Made by a program: the position numbers and the translations under genes
The notes under the pieces: generated by a model
Database searches by the model: none
The model's input: the letters and a program-made list of their open reading frames with translations, nothing else
Told to the model about the DNA's origin: nothing
Shown here: positions 11,549-26,980 of the stretch, piece after piece
Layout: the number at the start of each line of letters is the position of its first letter
Numbering within the stretch: position 1 is the stretch's first letter
Assembly (NCBI GenBank): GCA_022410635.1
Contig: JAJVDF010000001.1
Span: 15,265,797-15,329,796, forward strand
Length of the DNA: 64,000 nt
Reading direction: 5' to 3'
DNA from: Tretioscincus oriximinensis
Taxonomy: Eukaryota > Chordata > Lepidosauria > Squamata > Gymnophthalmidae

Positions 11549-14500
11549 ATTGTCTTACTTAATTTTATTTACTTTTCTTTCCATTATTCATTAAAGATGC
11601 AACATTGTTGTGTAGCTTTTTTGTGGTAACTCTACACATGAGTTCAATTCTTCACTGTGACATGGAGCTCATGGTGCTATTTAATAAAACAAGAGACCCT
11701 TCAGGGAAAGTTTCAGGACACAGTAAATGTTAGGTCCAAAATTGGGGATTTGCTGCCTGGTGCAAATGTTATGCCAATATGTCCATATATGAGACAGGAG
11801 GGCAATATATTTCTCTCTGCTCTGTTTATAGACTGGTCAAAAGTATTGTTATGAAAGTCCCACATCCCAATACTTTCTAGCTCATACATGGGGCCCATCT
11901 ACACTTCAGTGTTACTCCAGCTTCAGTCCATTTTCAGAATGAGAAAACATACTAGCAAAGTGGTAAAGACTTTTCATTATCTATGGCTCTGTTTGCATGG
12001 GTAATGCATTTTAGGATCTGTTAACAACACATCTAATGTGTTGTACTGTATATGTGTACAACGCATGAACTTTTGGCTAATAGATCCCAAAAACTCATTG
12101 CTGAGCCTGTGCAAACAGAGGCTAAACTAAAGATGGATTTGAGTTGGATCAATAAGAAAGAAAACAACTTGCCTCTTTGCTGATGGGTTCTCTGAAAGAG
12201 GGCTGAAGCAGGATTAAAATCAGATAGACTCCTGGTTGGTTCATTCCAGTCATAAAATAAAGGGTACAGTAAATAATCAAACCAAAAGAGAATAACAGAA
12301 TGCCAACTAATTTAAAACAATTCCTTTTTTCTGCTAGATCCAAGCAAAAAGACCAGGCAAAGCCACAGTAGAGCTTGGCTAAGTGAAAGGAAAAAAATTA
12401 CCTGCTTGCTGCCTTCTTTGGTATGAATCAAATGGGAACTATCCAGAAACCAATATTGAAAAGGGCTCTGACAGTGGCTGTTCAGCTTGACATGATGCCA
12501 ACAGGTGATTCAGTCCACTGAAGACGCCTTTCTCCACCCATTCTTAGGCTAGAGAAAAATTTTGTTCTCTGAGATTTTTTAATGCACCATTGGCTGGGGT
12601 TTCTGTGCAGTTTTGTGATTTTCACTGAATTTGGATTCACCTTTTTTTGTCTTGATCTCATTGTAACTGGGCATTATTGGGAACTGCAATAAGGAAGACA
12701 TTTCTTGAAAAAATCTCAAGATAAGAACAAAGAAAAAAGACATTTTAAGAGCAAGTATAACATAAAAAAGCAAATGTTTGGCATGTTTGCATATAAAACA
12801 AATCTCAACATGTTAATGATCACTGCAATATAAGCCTGGCTATACTGCAGAAAATAGTTTGCCTTGGAGGAAATAAGACGGAATTCAAATTTAATCCTCT
12901 TTCCCACCCATCCCACCCAAAAATTGTGATCTTTTTGGATTAGAACTCCAAAGCTGTGACTTTCCTGTTAACTGTGAATAAATGACTTCTCTATGCCCTT
13001 CCTACTTTAACTGCCTCCTTCCCAGTAGTGCCGTATGGTTTCCTCCCCTTTGTATCTGACCAATCATGCAATACTTTATGACGGTGGGCTCAAAGTTCAT
13101 ATAAGCCACTCATTTGATTTCAGAACTCTTGGCAGCCACTGACTGTCCTAAATTTTGAGCCAGATCATTCAGAGCCTGTAATAGGATTTAGACATTAAAT
13201 AGACAGGATACTTTAACCAACATAGATAAATTATACTTGAGTTTGAATTTTGGCCCCCAAGCCTACAAAATCAAAGGGATCCTTCTCAAACATTGGCATA
13301 TACTAAGTAACATTCCAGGGTGTAAAAACACGGTGTGGATAGGGATGCGTAAGTCTACCAATTTATGAAAGTCCCTAATATGTTATGATATCTTATGTAA
13401 ACCTGATGGCCCTCAAAATGCACTAGGTCAATACACCCTGTGATCACTGTTGAGCATGTGACACGGCTATTTCTCTGAAATTTAAGTTCCTTGTTATTTT
13501 TCAGCAGAATAAAACATTGTGCCAAAAGAGGCATCAATAAATTACTACTGCAGGAGAAATCCAAACGGACCCATAGATTGGATACCTATAAATCACAGTG
13601 AAGTTTAAACCAAGATTGGGATCTGTTGTGTTTTCAATAATGAATCTGTACTTCGTTTGAACAAACTCTGCTCTCTTCATTTGAATGAACTTGTTATTAT
13701 AATCCAATTGAATCTATGATTTGTACTTTTTTAATATATCTACTCGCTGTTAAATACTTATGCATGGAACGATTTAGATTGATATTTGTATGTGTTTTAA
13801 TATTTATATTTTTGCCATGTTTCATTATTTACATGGAAATAATTGTTGCTGGCTATTTTATCAGCAGGTGTAATCAATCAACAGCATTTATATATTCTGG
13901 GATTCTTACCCAGTGCCTTTGGAGCATACATGGGTATACACCTGTCCTGCTACAGTTGATTTATACCCTTGATTTGTATGCTTATATTGTCTGTGCTTTT
14001 GTATGGTTCATTTCTGAGATTGTTAAGGCACAGAAGCATAAGATTTTTGTGGTTTGAGACCACTATGTGAGACAGGGGACCAAGCTAAATAGGTTGAGAA
14101 TTGTGGAAATGTAACCAAAAAATTGGCATACTAAGAAAGGAACTAATGGTGAAGAGTTTTTTAAAACTTTGGGGTTTCACCCAAATCCGAGCAATAAGGT
14201 GCTCCCTTTCTTTCTACACCTCAGTAAATCATTGCATTTGACCTTGCAGAAATAGTAAGAAAGACAACTCTGAATAGCAAACTCTGCTAGCTTATTTTGT
14301 GGCATCGAAATGTCTGTCACCATTTTTGAGCTGCATATGTAACCAAACTTCACTTGCTAAATAGATACTGTTTTGATGCTAAAGCCTTTATATTTGATCT
14401 ATTACAGCCAGTCTGGATTTGCTTGATCTGGATCAGCTCTAGCAATGCGCATCTGCCTGAAGGAGGATGAACCATATTAGAAATATCTGTTACTCCAGGT

Positions 14501-14976
14501 GATGCAATGGGAGTGTCCATCTTGTGATTAGTCCATTTGCCCATTCAGTGAACCTGCTACTCTCTGCTGGGTCCAAATGCTAGCTGACTAGCTCTGCATT
14601 AGCTCCATTCTACAGCAAAAGGTGGCATTCCCCAGAAGAGATGCTGCAAAGGTGATTTGAAGAGGCCGTGAAGGTAAATTTGGCACGATNTCCGAAGGCG
14701 CATGGTTCTATGCAAAATTCAGTCTTAGCCTAAAGCTTAATCTGGATTATGAGTTGTTAACATGGATGTAGACCTGATTAAGTGGTAGAGCACAAATCCT
14801 GTTTTGGAAACTTCTAAGCCCTTATATACACTATTTCAGAATAGGAATTGCCATCCACATGCTGGATGTCAGCAAAGCAAGACATACACCAGGCTTTCCT
14901 TGGTCTGTACCTATTCCCTAGGTGGATCTCTATTCTGAAATACAACCCAGAATAAGGTCTAATTCAGAAAGGGCTT

Positions 14977-15285
14977 TAGAAGAAGGAGAAAGAGAAGAGC
15001 TGGATTTTTATACCCTGCTTTTCTCACCTGAGGGGACTCAAAGCAGCTTACGTGGTTATTTTTTGCCCAAAGGCTTATACTGTATCTTCCCCACTATGCT
15101 GTGGTGGTTCCCATTTATCTAATCGCAGTCTGTTGCAATTTCTTGCAATTCTTGATTTAGAATAGTTGGGTTGGCTAGAGCTGCAGGCTAGTAGAAGGCA
15201 CTCACCCCTCTCCNCATCCAACACAGGGACTCAAAACCCGATCTCTTAGATGAAAGACCGGCACTTAGCCAACTGTTTGTGCCTG
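14977..15285 (-). mobile_element. Second tRNA-derived SINE family (minus)
   Basis: A diverged copy with the recognisable GGTGGTTCCCATTTATCTAA, GGTTGGCTAGAGCTGCAGGC and the head near 15270. It lies between TYMP and ODF3B. Confidence 0.68.
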
Positions 15286-15539
15286 TTCACCGAGCCATTA
15301 ATTATAATTAGCACAAATTTGATCTGCAATCCAATGCAGACAGTGTGGATTAGTGAGCTNCTTAAATATTTACAAAGATTTTATCATGTGAATGTAATTT
15401 TTTCTATAGTGTATAAAACCTCTCAACCCCAACGTACTGGCATGGCTTTGATTCTCCCCCCCCCCCCACCCCCCGGTTAGTTATTGCTTCAAAATATATT
15501 AGGCCTGCCTTAGTCTGTCCCAGAAAGGGACCTAAGAAG

Positions 15540-15809
15540 CATGTCAAGACAGGACTAGACAGGTTTATGGACACTAAGGGTATAAATGGATACTAGGATA
15601 GTTGTCTGGATGTCGGCTCCCGGATGGAGCAACAGGCAGGACTCTTGAAATGCCATTTGCAGGGAGTCATGAACAGGAGCATACTTTGCTTTCCTCTGTT
15701 CAGGCTGCCCAGCTGCATCTGGTGGGCCTNTGTGTGACACAGAATGCTGGACTTGATGGGCTGTGGCCTGATCCAGGATGGCTCTTCTTATGTTCTTATG
15801 TTCTTATGT
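15540..15809 (+). mobile_element. CR1 LINE 3' end
   Basis: The end of CR1 ORF2 (GLDRFMDTKGINGY-like) and 3'UTR, truncated at the 5' side, closing with TTCTTATG repeats, the family's 3' terminal octamers. Confidence 0.82.
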
Positions 15810-16699
15810 ACCTACGTACCATTTGGGTTAAAACACAGGACCTGCCATGTGCTATCCTGGAATGGCACCTGGGCAGCAAACTCCTTATAGTATTTTCTGA
15901 AACCCAAGGTGGCCTGATGCATTTTGAATCATCCTCTATATAACAGGTCTAATCTCACAGGGCTCCTCTTAGTAGCTGTTTCTCAGCCCTTCCTTCCTTC
16001 TCAGCAACCACATGGGGCAGGAACGAAATCCTTCAATGACCAACTGTAAAAAAACACAGGGAGTGCGGTAGTTGGAATGTCAGGAAAAATGGGCTGCCCA
16101 TTGTGGAAGGAAGATTAAATCAATTTTGGCCAAAGGTTTGCACCAGTTGGCAAGGCTGCTTTCCTTGTAGAGTCCATGATGCAGCAGTTTTCTTCTTCCA
16201 GCTGCATCTGATAGGTTTACAGTACAATAATGCCATTTTGGCCTTATACCTCAGACGTCTGGGTGTGCAGAATTGCTAAAAATTCTGAGTTTCCAGTCAT
16301 GCAACTTTTTGCTTGAAGGAAATATCCCAAATGATTATGAGGAATGCAGGGGGGAAATTTGGAAGCCAAAGGACTAGCTAGACAAGGCTTTCAGCACTCA
16401 CAGAAGAAGAAGACAAAATCCCTCCCCATGTAGCCCAAAGGTGTAGCTGTGTTAGGGTTTCCTGGTGTGGTGGTCGGGAGTGAAAAGGTCTGGAGAGGGA
16501 AACAAGAGTACTGGAGGGTGTGTGAATTCCTCTCTTCCGAGAGAATGGAGGTGTTCATGGGATTCCAGAAACATCTGAAGCACCATCAAGAGCACGTTCA
16601 CCATCCCCACCACCCATCCACCCCCTTTGCAGGAGTTGCACAGAGGGGTTTAAGTGTCCTTGTGAAGGCTTCTTGACTGTCCTTGCTAAGTCTGACAGC

Positions 16700-21039
<4,340 letters not shown>

Positions 21040-21245
21040 TTAATCCAGTAAGACCGGCAGATGTGCTAGGGCAAGCCAGTTGCATCCACCCTGTTCATCA
21101 CTGTCTGGTCAGCAACCTGTTCCACATGGTCAGAAAGTTTTTCCCAGGTCCAGATTCGTGACAGAAAAACTCACCGCACATTTCCTGCCTTCTATCTCAG
21201 CCGTATGGACAATGCAGTGACTATCACCTAATCCATTTATTACAT

Positions 21246-21562
21246 ATTGAAGAAGAAGAAGAAGAACTCGGTTCTTATACCCCGCTTTTCTCACCTTTCC
21301 AAGGGACTCAAAGCGGCTTACAAGGATATATTTTGCCCGAAGGCTCACATTCTATCTTCCCCACCAGGCTATGGTGGTTCCCATGTATCTACTTGCAGTC
21401 AGTTGCAATTTCTTGCAATTCATGCTTTCGAATAGCTGGGTTGGCTAGAGCTACAGGCNAGTGGAAGGTGCTCACCCCTCCCCACTTCCAACACAGGGCT
21501 TCNAAACCCNATCTCCCAGGCGAGAGACGAATTCCTAAGCAACTGAGCTATCCGTGCCTGCT
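21246..21562 (-). mobile_element. Second tRNA-derived SINE family (minus)
   Basis: Minus strand: head GGCACGGATAGCTCAGTTGC holds an A box, followed by a B-box-like GGTTTnGAAGCCC. The body ends in AGAACCGAGTTCTTCTTCTT. The best copy is here, in ODF3B intron 1, with a close match at 63046. Confidence 0.78.
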
Positions 21563-22189
21563 CGTAGTGTAACCAACGCATGTGTCTGGAGGCATCTTTG
21601 GTCTGGCTTCTGGCTTTCTTTTACACAGTAGTTAAAGAGGCCGATTTCTTTNCATCTGGAACTGCTGAGTCCTTAGCCTGATCCATCACATTTCCCCAGC
21701 ATACAAGCACATTAGTTACATGCCTTGGCAGTTTACCTCCCTACCCCTCTTTCTGTGGCCATCGTGCCTTTGAATAGATTCCATACAAAAGCAAAGCCCA
21801 GCTCAGAGGGCCTCCTCAGTTGCTAGGCTACTGGAGAAACAAAACATAACTTCTGTTTGGGAATGGGGTTGCAGTTGACTACACCAGCCTCAGCATCAAT
21901 ATATGCACAGGNTATGTTGGCAGAACAAGCCGGAAGTACAACCAGGGCAGCAATACATATGGCATGTGTCTATCTCAGAGGATGCAACACCTCCCCAAAG
22001 GAGTCCCCCCCTTACAGTGTGGCAGCAAAGACAAGACTGAGCTCCCTGATTGTGGGTATAAAGGGAGGAAAGTAATTAAGAGAGAAACTGCACTGGATAC
22101 CAGGCAGCATTTAGAGTTTGATTGGTTGCTGTTTCGCATGACCAGCTTGCTATTTCTGCAAGACTTTCCCATGTATTGGAGCTCACAAG

Positions 22190-22720
22190 AACCTAAGAGC
22201 AGCCCTGATTGATCAGCCCATCCGGTCCAGCATTCTGTCTGCTACGGTCCAGCTCTCCAATCTGGAGGCAGTAATTAGGGATCCAGTGTAGCAGCCATTG
22301 ATACTGCCTGGCTGCCATATAACTATCTTTAAGAGCATAAAAAGAGTCCTGCTGGATCGTGGTCACAGTCCATCTAGTCAAGCTTCTCGTCTCACATACT
22401 GGATCAGCCCTTTCTTTGGGGCCTTTCAAGCAGNAAATGAAGGGCAAATTCTTCACCTACTCTCAGCTTTCTGAAAATGGCCTTTACCTGCCTGACTGTC
22501 CAATAGGGGCATCAATTTTATTGGCCAGACGGATCAGATCACAGCCCATTCAGTCTAACATTCAATGTCACACACTGGGCCACAGCAGAAGAGGGGAAAA
22601 CCCTCATCTGCTCTTACTTCTCTGCAAATGGCCCTAAAGACCTTCTGCCTATCCTCCCAACCTGGGAACAGTCCCTAGGAAGTGTCCCTCTTGGTAGCCA
22701 TCCAATGTAATAGCCCTGTC
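22190..22720 (-). mobile_element. Cluster of CR1 3'-end fragments
   Basis: Three diverged minus-strand fragments carry the phrases of the CR1 3'UTR (GATCAGnCCA, GTCCAGCATTCTGT, CACACTGG). Ends are unclear. It lies in ODF3B intron 1. Confidence 0.5.
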
Positions 22721-23149
22721 AGCCTTGGGTGCAGAATTTCTAGCAAGGGCTTACTGGTGGTACCAGATAGATCAACAAGAGGAGAGTAGGCAGCATGGGC
22801 TTTCGTGGACAAGTTTCCTTCCTCAGATGCAACTCTTGTCCTCTGTTAGTTAAGAGGACCCTGCAAATGTCCTTTAGAGACATCCTACCCTTCTCTATGG
22901 ATAAAGAGTCCCAGCTGTATAATAAACCCCATGGAATTAAGTTCTGACATACCAAATCTTTTGGTTGCTCAGAATGTTCTTATGATACCTGAGGACCCCA
23001 ATACAACCAGGGTGAACAAGGAATGGGCAGTTCTCTCCCCATGTCTTGTCCCCTGAGAAATGCTTCTCTGCCCTTATCTAGCCTGAGCCTTATTTGGGGT
23101 TATATCTTGGAATAGGAGCGGATTATCCGCATCCCCCAGGGAGAGGCTA

Positions 23150-23660
23150 TGGCAGAAAACTCCGAGGGCAGAATCTCAGAGCAGCCACTTGGCAGCAGAA
23201 CCCAGAAAGGTGACGTCTTTCCCTCGTCCCGCATTTTGTCTCACCATCCCCATTGGTGGTGTCCTACGGCCCACCCGCGCACCCCACTTTGCCCTTGCAC
23301 CCTCTCAGCCCTCCGGAGCCAGAAGCCCCCCTTTCCCTGGGGGTAGGGAAGATTTGGGGGCGAAGGAGTCGACTGCATTTCAGAACTGGGTCCCTGACCC
23401 TCTCCTCCCCGCTGCACCTCCTCCCCGCCTGCAACACCTACCGGGGCAGCGGCAGCAGCAGAAGCGCCCGCGGGAACCCCAAAGCGCGGGACGGCCGGAC
23501 TCTCCCCCCTCACCCCGGCCCTCCCCCTTGTGTACCGCGTCTCCGGGCAACCAGGCAAAGCAGCAGCTCCTCCGCCTCCCGCCTGCAGGGCATGGCCTAG
23601 CCCGTCCGGTCCATCCGGAGCAGAGAGAGAGAGCGCGCCCCTTCTAGCAGCCCCAGACCA
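23150..23660 (-). promoter_or_regulatory. CpG-rich region, probable ODF3B promoter and 5' noncoding exon
   Basis: This is a GC- and CpG-rich block in AT-rich surroundings, about 2.2 kb upstream of the ODF3B start exon, whose own AG acceptor shows an upstream UTR exon must exist. It holds TGACGTCT (CRE-like) near 23212, an inverted CCAAT (ATTGG) near 23253 and an X-box-like site at 23539-23551. Open frames across it look like GC-rich chance frames. The exact transcription start is not visible. Confidence 0.6.
23539..23551. promoter_or_regulatory. X-box-like (RFX) site
   Basis: GTCTCCGGGCAAC fits the half-sites GTNNCC and RGYAAC with a 1-nt spacer. RFX factors bind such sites in promoters of ciliary genes, which suits ODF3B. 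Short motifs occur by chance, so this is only a candidate. Confidence 0.4.
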
Positions 23661-23826
23661 GGGGAACTCTGCACATGACCCGGGGAGGGGGTGAGATGAA
23701 GCTTTCCCACCGTCAGGCGGGTTTTCCGTGCAACCTCTGCCTGGAAAGCCCGCGGGGTTGGCACTGGGAGGTGGGGGGTCTTCCTCTGGAGAGCCCTCTG
23801 TCCTGACTCAGGGTCATTCCTGTTTG

Positions 23827-23868
23827 CCCACTGGAGGAAAAGATCATCAGATCTTTTCCTCCAGTGGG
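23827..23868. repeat. Perfect 19-bp inverted repeat
   Basis: CCCACTGGAGGAAAAGATC, four bases, then its exact complement. It ends where CR1 sequence begins. Confidence 0.85.
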
Positions 23869-24335
23869 ATGGACAGGGTGAATAGAGAAAAAATGTTTTC
23901 TCTATCACACAACACAAGGACCAGAGGGCACTCCCTAAAACTGTTGGGTAGAAAAGTGAGAACAGACAAAGGAAAGTATTTTTTCACCCAGAGGGTCATC
24001 GGCCTGTGGAATTTACTTCCTGAAGAGGGAGTGGTAGCTAACAGCTTGGATAGTTTCAAGACAGGACTAGACAGGTTTATGGACACTAAGGGTATAAATG
24101 GATACTAAGATAGTTGTCTGGATGTAGCCTCCGGGATGGAGCAACAGGCAGGACTNTTGAAATACCATTTGCAGGGAGTCACGAACAGGAGCAGCATATT
24201 TTGCTTTCCTCTGTTCGGACTGCCCAGGTGCATCTGGTGGGCCTCTGTGCGACACAGAATGCTGGACTTGATGTGCTGTGGCCTGATCCAGTATGGCTCT
24301 TCTTATGTTCTTATGTTCTTATGTTCTTATGTTCA
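23866..24335 (+). mobile_element. CR1 LINE 3' end (longest plus copy)
   Basis: The ORF2 C-terminus is readable: MDRVNREKMFSLSHNTRTRG, HSLKLLGRKVRTDKGKYFFT, RVIGLWNLLPEEGVVANSLD. It then has the 3'UTR and (TTCTTATG)n. A fold-back lies at its 5' junction. Confidence 0.88.
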
Positions 24336-24735
24336 GAAGAGCCCTACTTAATGGAGCCAGAGCTCACCTCGTCCCACAGTGGCCCACCAAGTGCACCTGG
24401 GCAGTCTGGAATAAAAGGAAGCAAAATCTTCACCTGTTCTCCACTCCTTACAAATAGGCATTTCAGAAATACTGCCTGTTGCTCCATCCCAGAAGTAGCA
24501 TCAAAACCCCCACTCTAGTATCTGTTCATATCTTTGATGTCCAGGAACGTGTATAATCCAGTTATCCATTTCCACGATATCTTCTGCCCAACAGTTTCAA
24601 GGAATGCCCCCTGGTCCTAGTGTGTATGATAGAGAAAATATTTTTCTATATTCCCCTATCCATTCCATGCATGGTTTTGTTCACTTCAATTACATCCCCT
24701 CTCAAACGCCATTTGACAGGTCCTTGAGGAGAAAG
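24336..24735 (-). mobile_element. CR1 LINE, older diverged copy
   Basis: Minus-strand CR1 3' region, matching the neighbour copies with many changes, abutting the plus-strand copy tail to tail. Confidence 0.65.
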
Positions 24736-25254
24736 CGTGGAAATCTGAGCAGAGTGTAAGTCTGCATCCATCCACAGAAGCGAATTAAATACAACCACAT
24801 AAGCATTCACACACTACAGCCTCTAATCCACATTATTATTTGCTATAAAATGGCTTTTCGATGGTATTTATTTTTCTGCCTATTTGTTTATTTTCAGCCC
24901 TGTACCATCTCAGGCTGATTGCAGGGAAATAATCATAACAGCTGAAAATAATTTTAAAATGATTGAGGACAGAGCTGGTATCAAAGCACGAGTATCCGCA
25001 CCTGCTTTCTTCTTGAGTCAGGAAGCAGCTGGTGTTGAATCCGAGTCCTTTGACGCTTGGCAGGCACTGAATCATGTATTCTGTTCTGTCGTGGCAACTT
25101 CTCCATTCTGTGTCTTCACCATAATGTTGAATCTTTAGAGACGGTGTTATCATGGAAAGCAGTGTATAAATATTTTAGTTTGCAGAGGACTATTTTGCCT
25201 CTTCTGCTCTGGACAGGGCCTTCATTCAGGATCGTAGCAGGTGATCCCCCTCTG

Positions 25255-25815
25255 ACGTCAGGATGTGGAAAAGAATTAAGGGTCCTCTTGTCGAGAGTGA
25301 ATGAGAAGGCAAAAGCTGGCTTGAAGCTCAACAATAAAAAAAAAACCCTCATTATAATCATGGGAATTGGTCTCATCATGTCATGGCTGATAGAAGGGAA
25401 ATAAATGGAAACAGGATTAGATTTTATTTTCTTGGGAATAAAGATCACTGCAGATGGCAACTGCAAGCATGAACTTAAAAGGCGCTTGCGGCATAGAATG
25501 AAAGCTATGGCAAACCTGGACAGTGTGTTAAAAAGCAGAGACACCACTTTGTCAACAAAGTTCTGTAAAGTCAAAGTTATGGTTCCTTCAGTGGTAATGT
25601 ATGGGCGCGAGAGTAGGTCCATAAAGAAACACCAAAGAATTGTGGTGCTGGAGAAGTCTATTAAGGAGTCTTTTTGACAGAAAAGAGAACAGTCAATATG
25701 AAAAGAAATTAACCCTGACGGCTCTCTGGAAGAAGAAATCCTGAAGCTGAAACTCAAATACTTTGGCCATATAAGGCATAGACAGGATTCCTCACAGTCA
25801 CAGTGCAGCTCCTCA
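25255..25815 (+). mobile_element. BovB (RTE) LINE reverse-transcriptase remnant
   Basis: Conserved BovB 3' RT strings are readable: EKAKAGLKLN, WLIEGK, DFIFLGIKITADGN, ELKRRLRHRMKAMANLDSVL and, after a frame change, LKLKYFGHI. Stops and shifts make it inactive. BovB abundance is typical of squamates. Confidence 0.85.
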
Positions 25816-25948
25816 CGATTATCTGCAGTTTCCATCTCTGACCACTAGATGTCAGTAATAGCTTTCAAGTCAATCAGCCCATGGTTCATGATTCATCTTC
25901 TCTTACTCTCCCAGGCTCACCCGTCTAAAGTCGCACTGCAAACCTATG

Positions 25949-25996
25949 CTGCTCAAAACAATTAAGGGAACACTTCCCCTTAATTGTTTTGAGCAG
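25949..25996. mobile_element. Palindromic MITE, copy 3 (48 bp, centre deleted)
   Basis: The two arms meet almost directly, with only a few bases left between them, making a near-complete hairpin of about 22-bp arms. Confidence 0.72.
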
Positions 25997-26049
25997 TATA
26001 TTTCTGCTGGGGTCTCCCCTCCCCATGCAAGGGAAGGAGGCAACTCAAC

Positions 26050-26372
26050 AGGTGGCCTGTGGAATTTACTTCCTGAAGAGGTAGTGGTAGCTAACAGCTT
26101 GGATAGTTTCAAGACAGGACTAGACAGGTTTATGGACACCAAAGGTATAAATGGATACTAGGATGGATGTCTGGATGTTGCCTCCGGGATGGAGCAACAG
26201 GCAGGACTCTTGAAATACCATTTGCAGGGAGTCATGAACAGGAGCATATTTTGCTTTCCTCTGTTCGGACTGCCCAGGTTCATCTGGTGGGCCTCTGTGT
26301 GAGACAGAATGCTGGACTAGATGGGCTCTGGCCCGATCCAGTATGGCTCTTCTTATGTTCTTATGTTCTTAA
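26050..26372 (+). mobile_element. CR1 LINE 3' end
   Basis: It encodes LWNLLPEEVVVANSLDSFKT and the 3'UTR ending in TTCTTATG repeats. It starts about 50 bp after a palindromic MITE. Confidence 0.85.
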
Positions 26373-26607
26373 CAGGTGTGATTTCTGTCTGGACTGACCT
26401 CTCAAAACATCCAGTGTGCAATCAAGCTTCCAGGGTTTTGACCCAAGGGTACAGAAGACATTTCTCACCAGGGAGGCGGGGGGGCAATCATCTACCCAGT
26501 CCAACTCCACAAATAAATCAGCACGAGTTCTCCCTTCTCTACTGACGGGGCACCTTTGCCTAGTGTGTAGGGACATTATTTTTTAGCCAGGGAGTGAGGG
26601 AGATGGA

Positions 26608-26737
26608 TAGAGTTGCCACCTGTCCCTTATTATACGGGATGCCCCTTATTTTAGCTAAAAAATATGTGTCCCGTATTTATCCGTCACTGTCCCGTATTAT
26701 TGGCTTCTGAGGCAGGATGCAGTCGGTGGCAACTCTA
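26608..26737. mobile_element. Short DNA transposon with TAGAGTTGCCACC ends (130 bp)
   Basis: Inverted ends TAGAGTTGCCACC and GGTGGCAACTCTA enclose repeated CCCGTATT/CCCTTATT units. The ends resemble those of the 519-bp element. No clear target duplication. Confidence 0.6.
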
Positions 26738-26980
26738 AACTTCTGGTTGCAGATGGAGCGCGCCGCAGGCTGCTGTGGTGCACGGTGGAGGCGGAGCTTC
26801 GGCAGAAGCCTTACAAGGCTGCGTTGCCTGCCACTGCGCTGTTTGCTGCCCTGTGAAGACGAGCATTGAGACTGAGCTGCTGCTGGTGCCTTCTCGCTCG
26901 TCTTCGTGGTGCTAACCTAGGCAGCAGCGCTTCTGTCTGTGGCTGCCCCGGTCCGGCTTGCTCACCTGGCCCAGTTATGT

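Larger units (their letters stand above)
10667..16699. other. Interval between TYMP and ODF3B
   Basis: Should hold the TYMP 5'UTR/promoter near 10.7 kb and the ODF3B 3'UTR near 16.6 kb, but neither has clear marks. Contains the dispersed repeat at 11458, a SINE, a CR1 3' end and a C-run near 15460. No further gene recognised. Confidence 0.55.

Noticed and set aside
13716..14057. 113-codon hydrophobic frame
   Set aside because: AT-rich sequence gives Phe/Ile/Tyr-rich frames by chance; no ATG context or exon partners.
23189..23647. 152-codon open frame in the CpG-rich region
   Set aside because: Pro/Arg-rich composition expected from GC-rich DNA; no domain, and overlapping frames on both strands are equally open.
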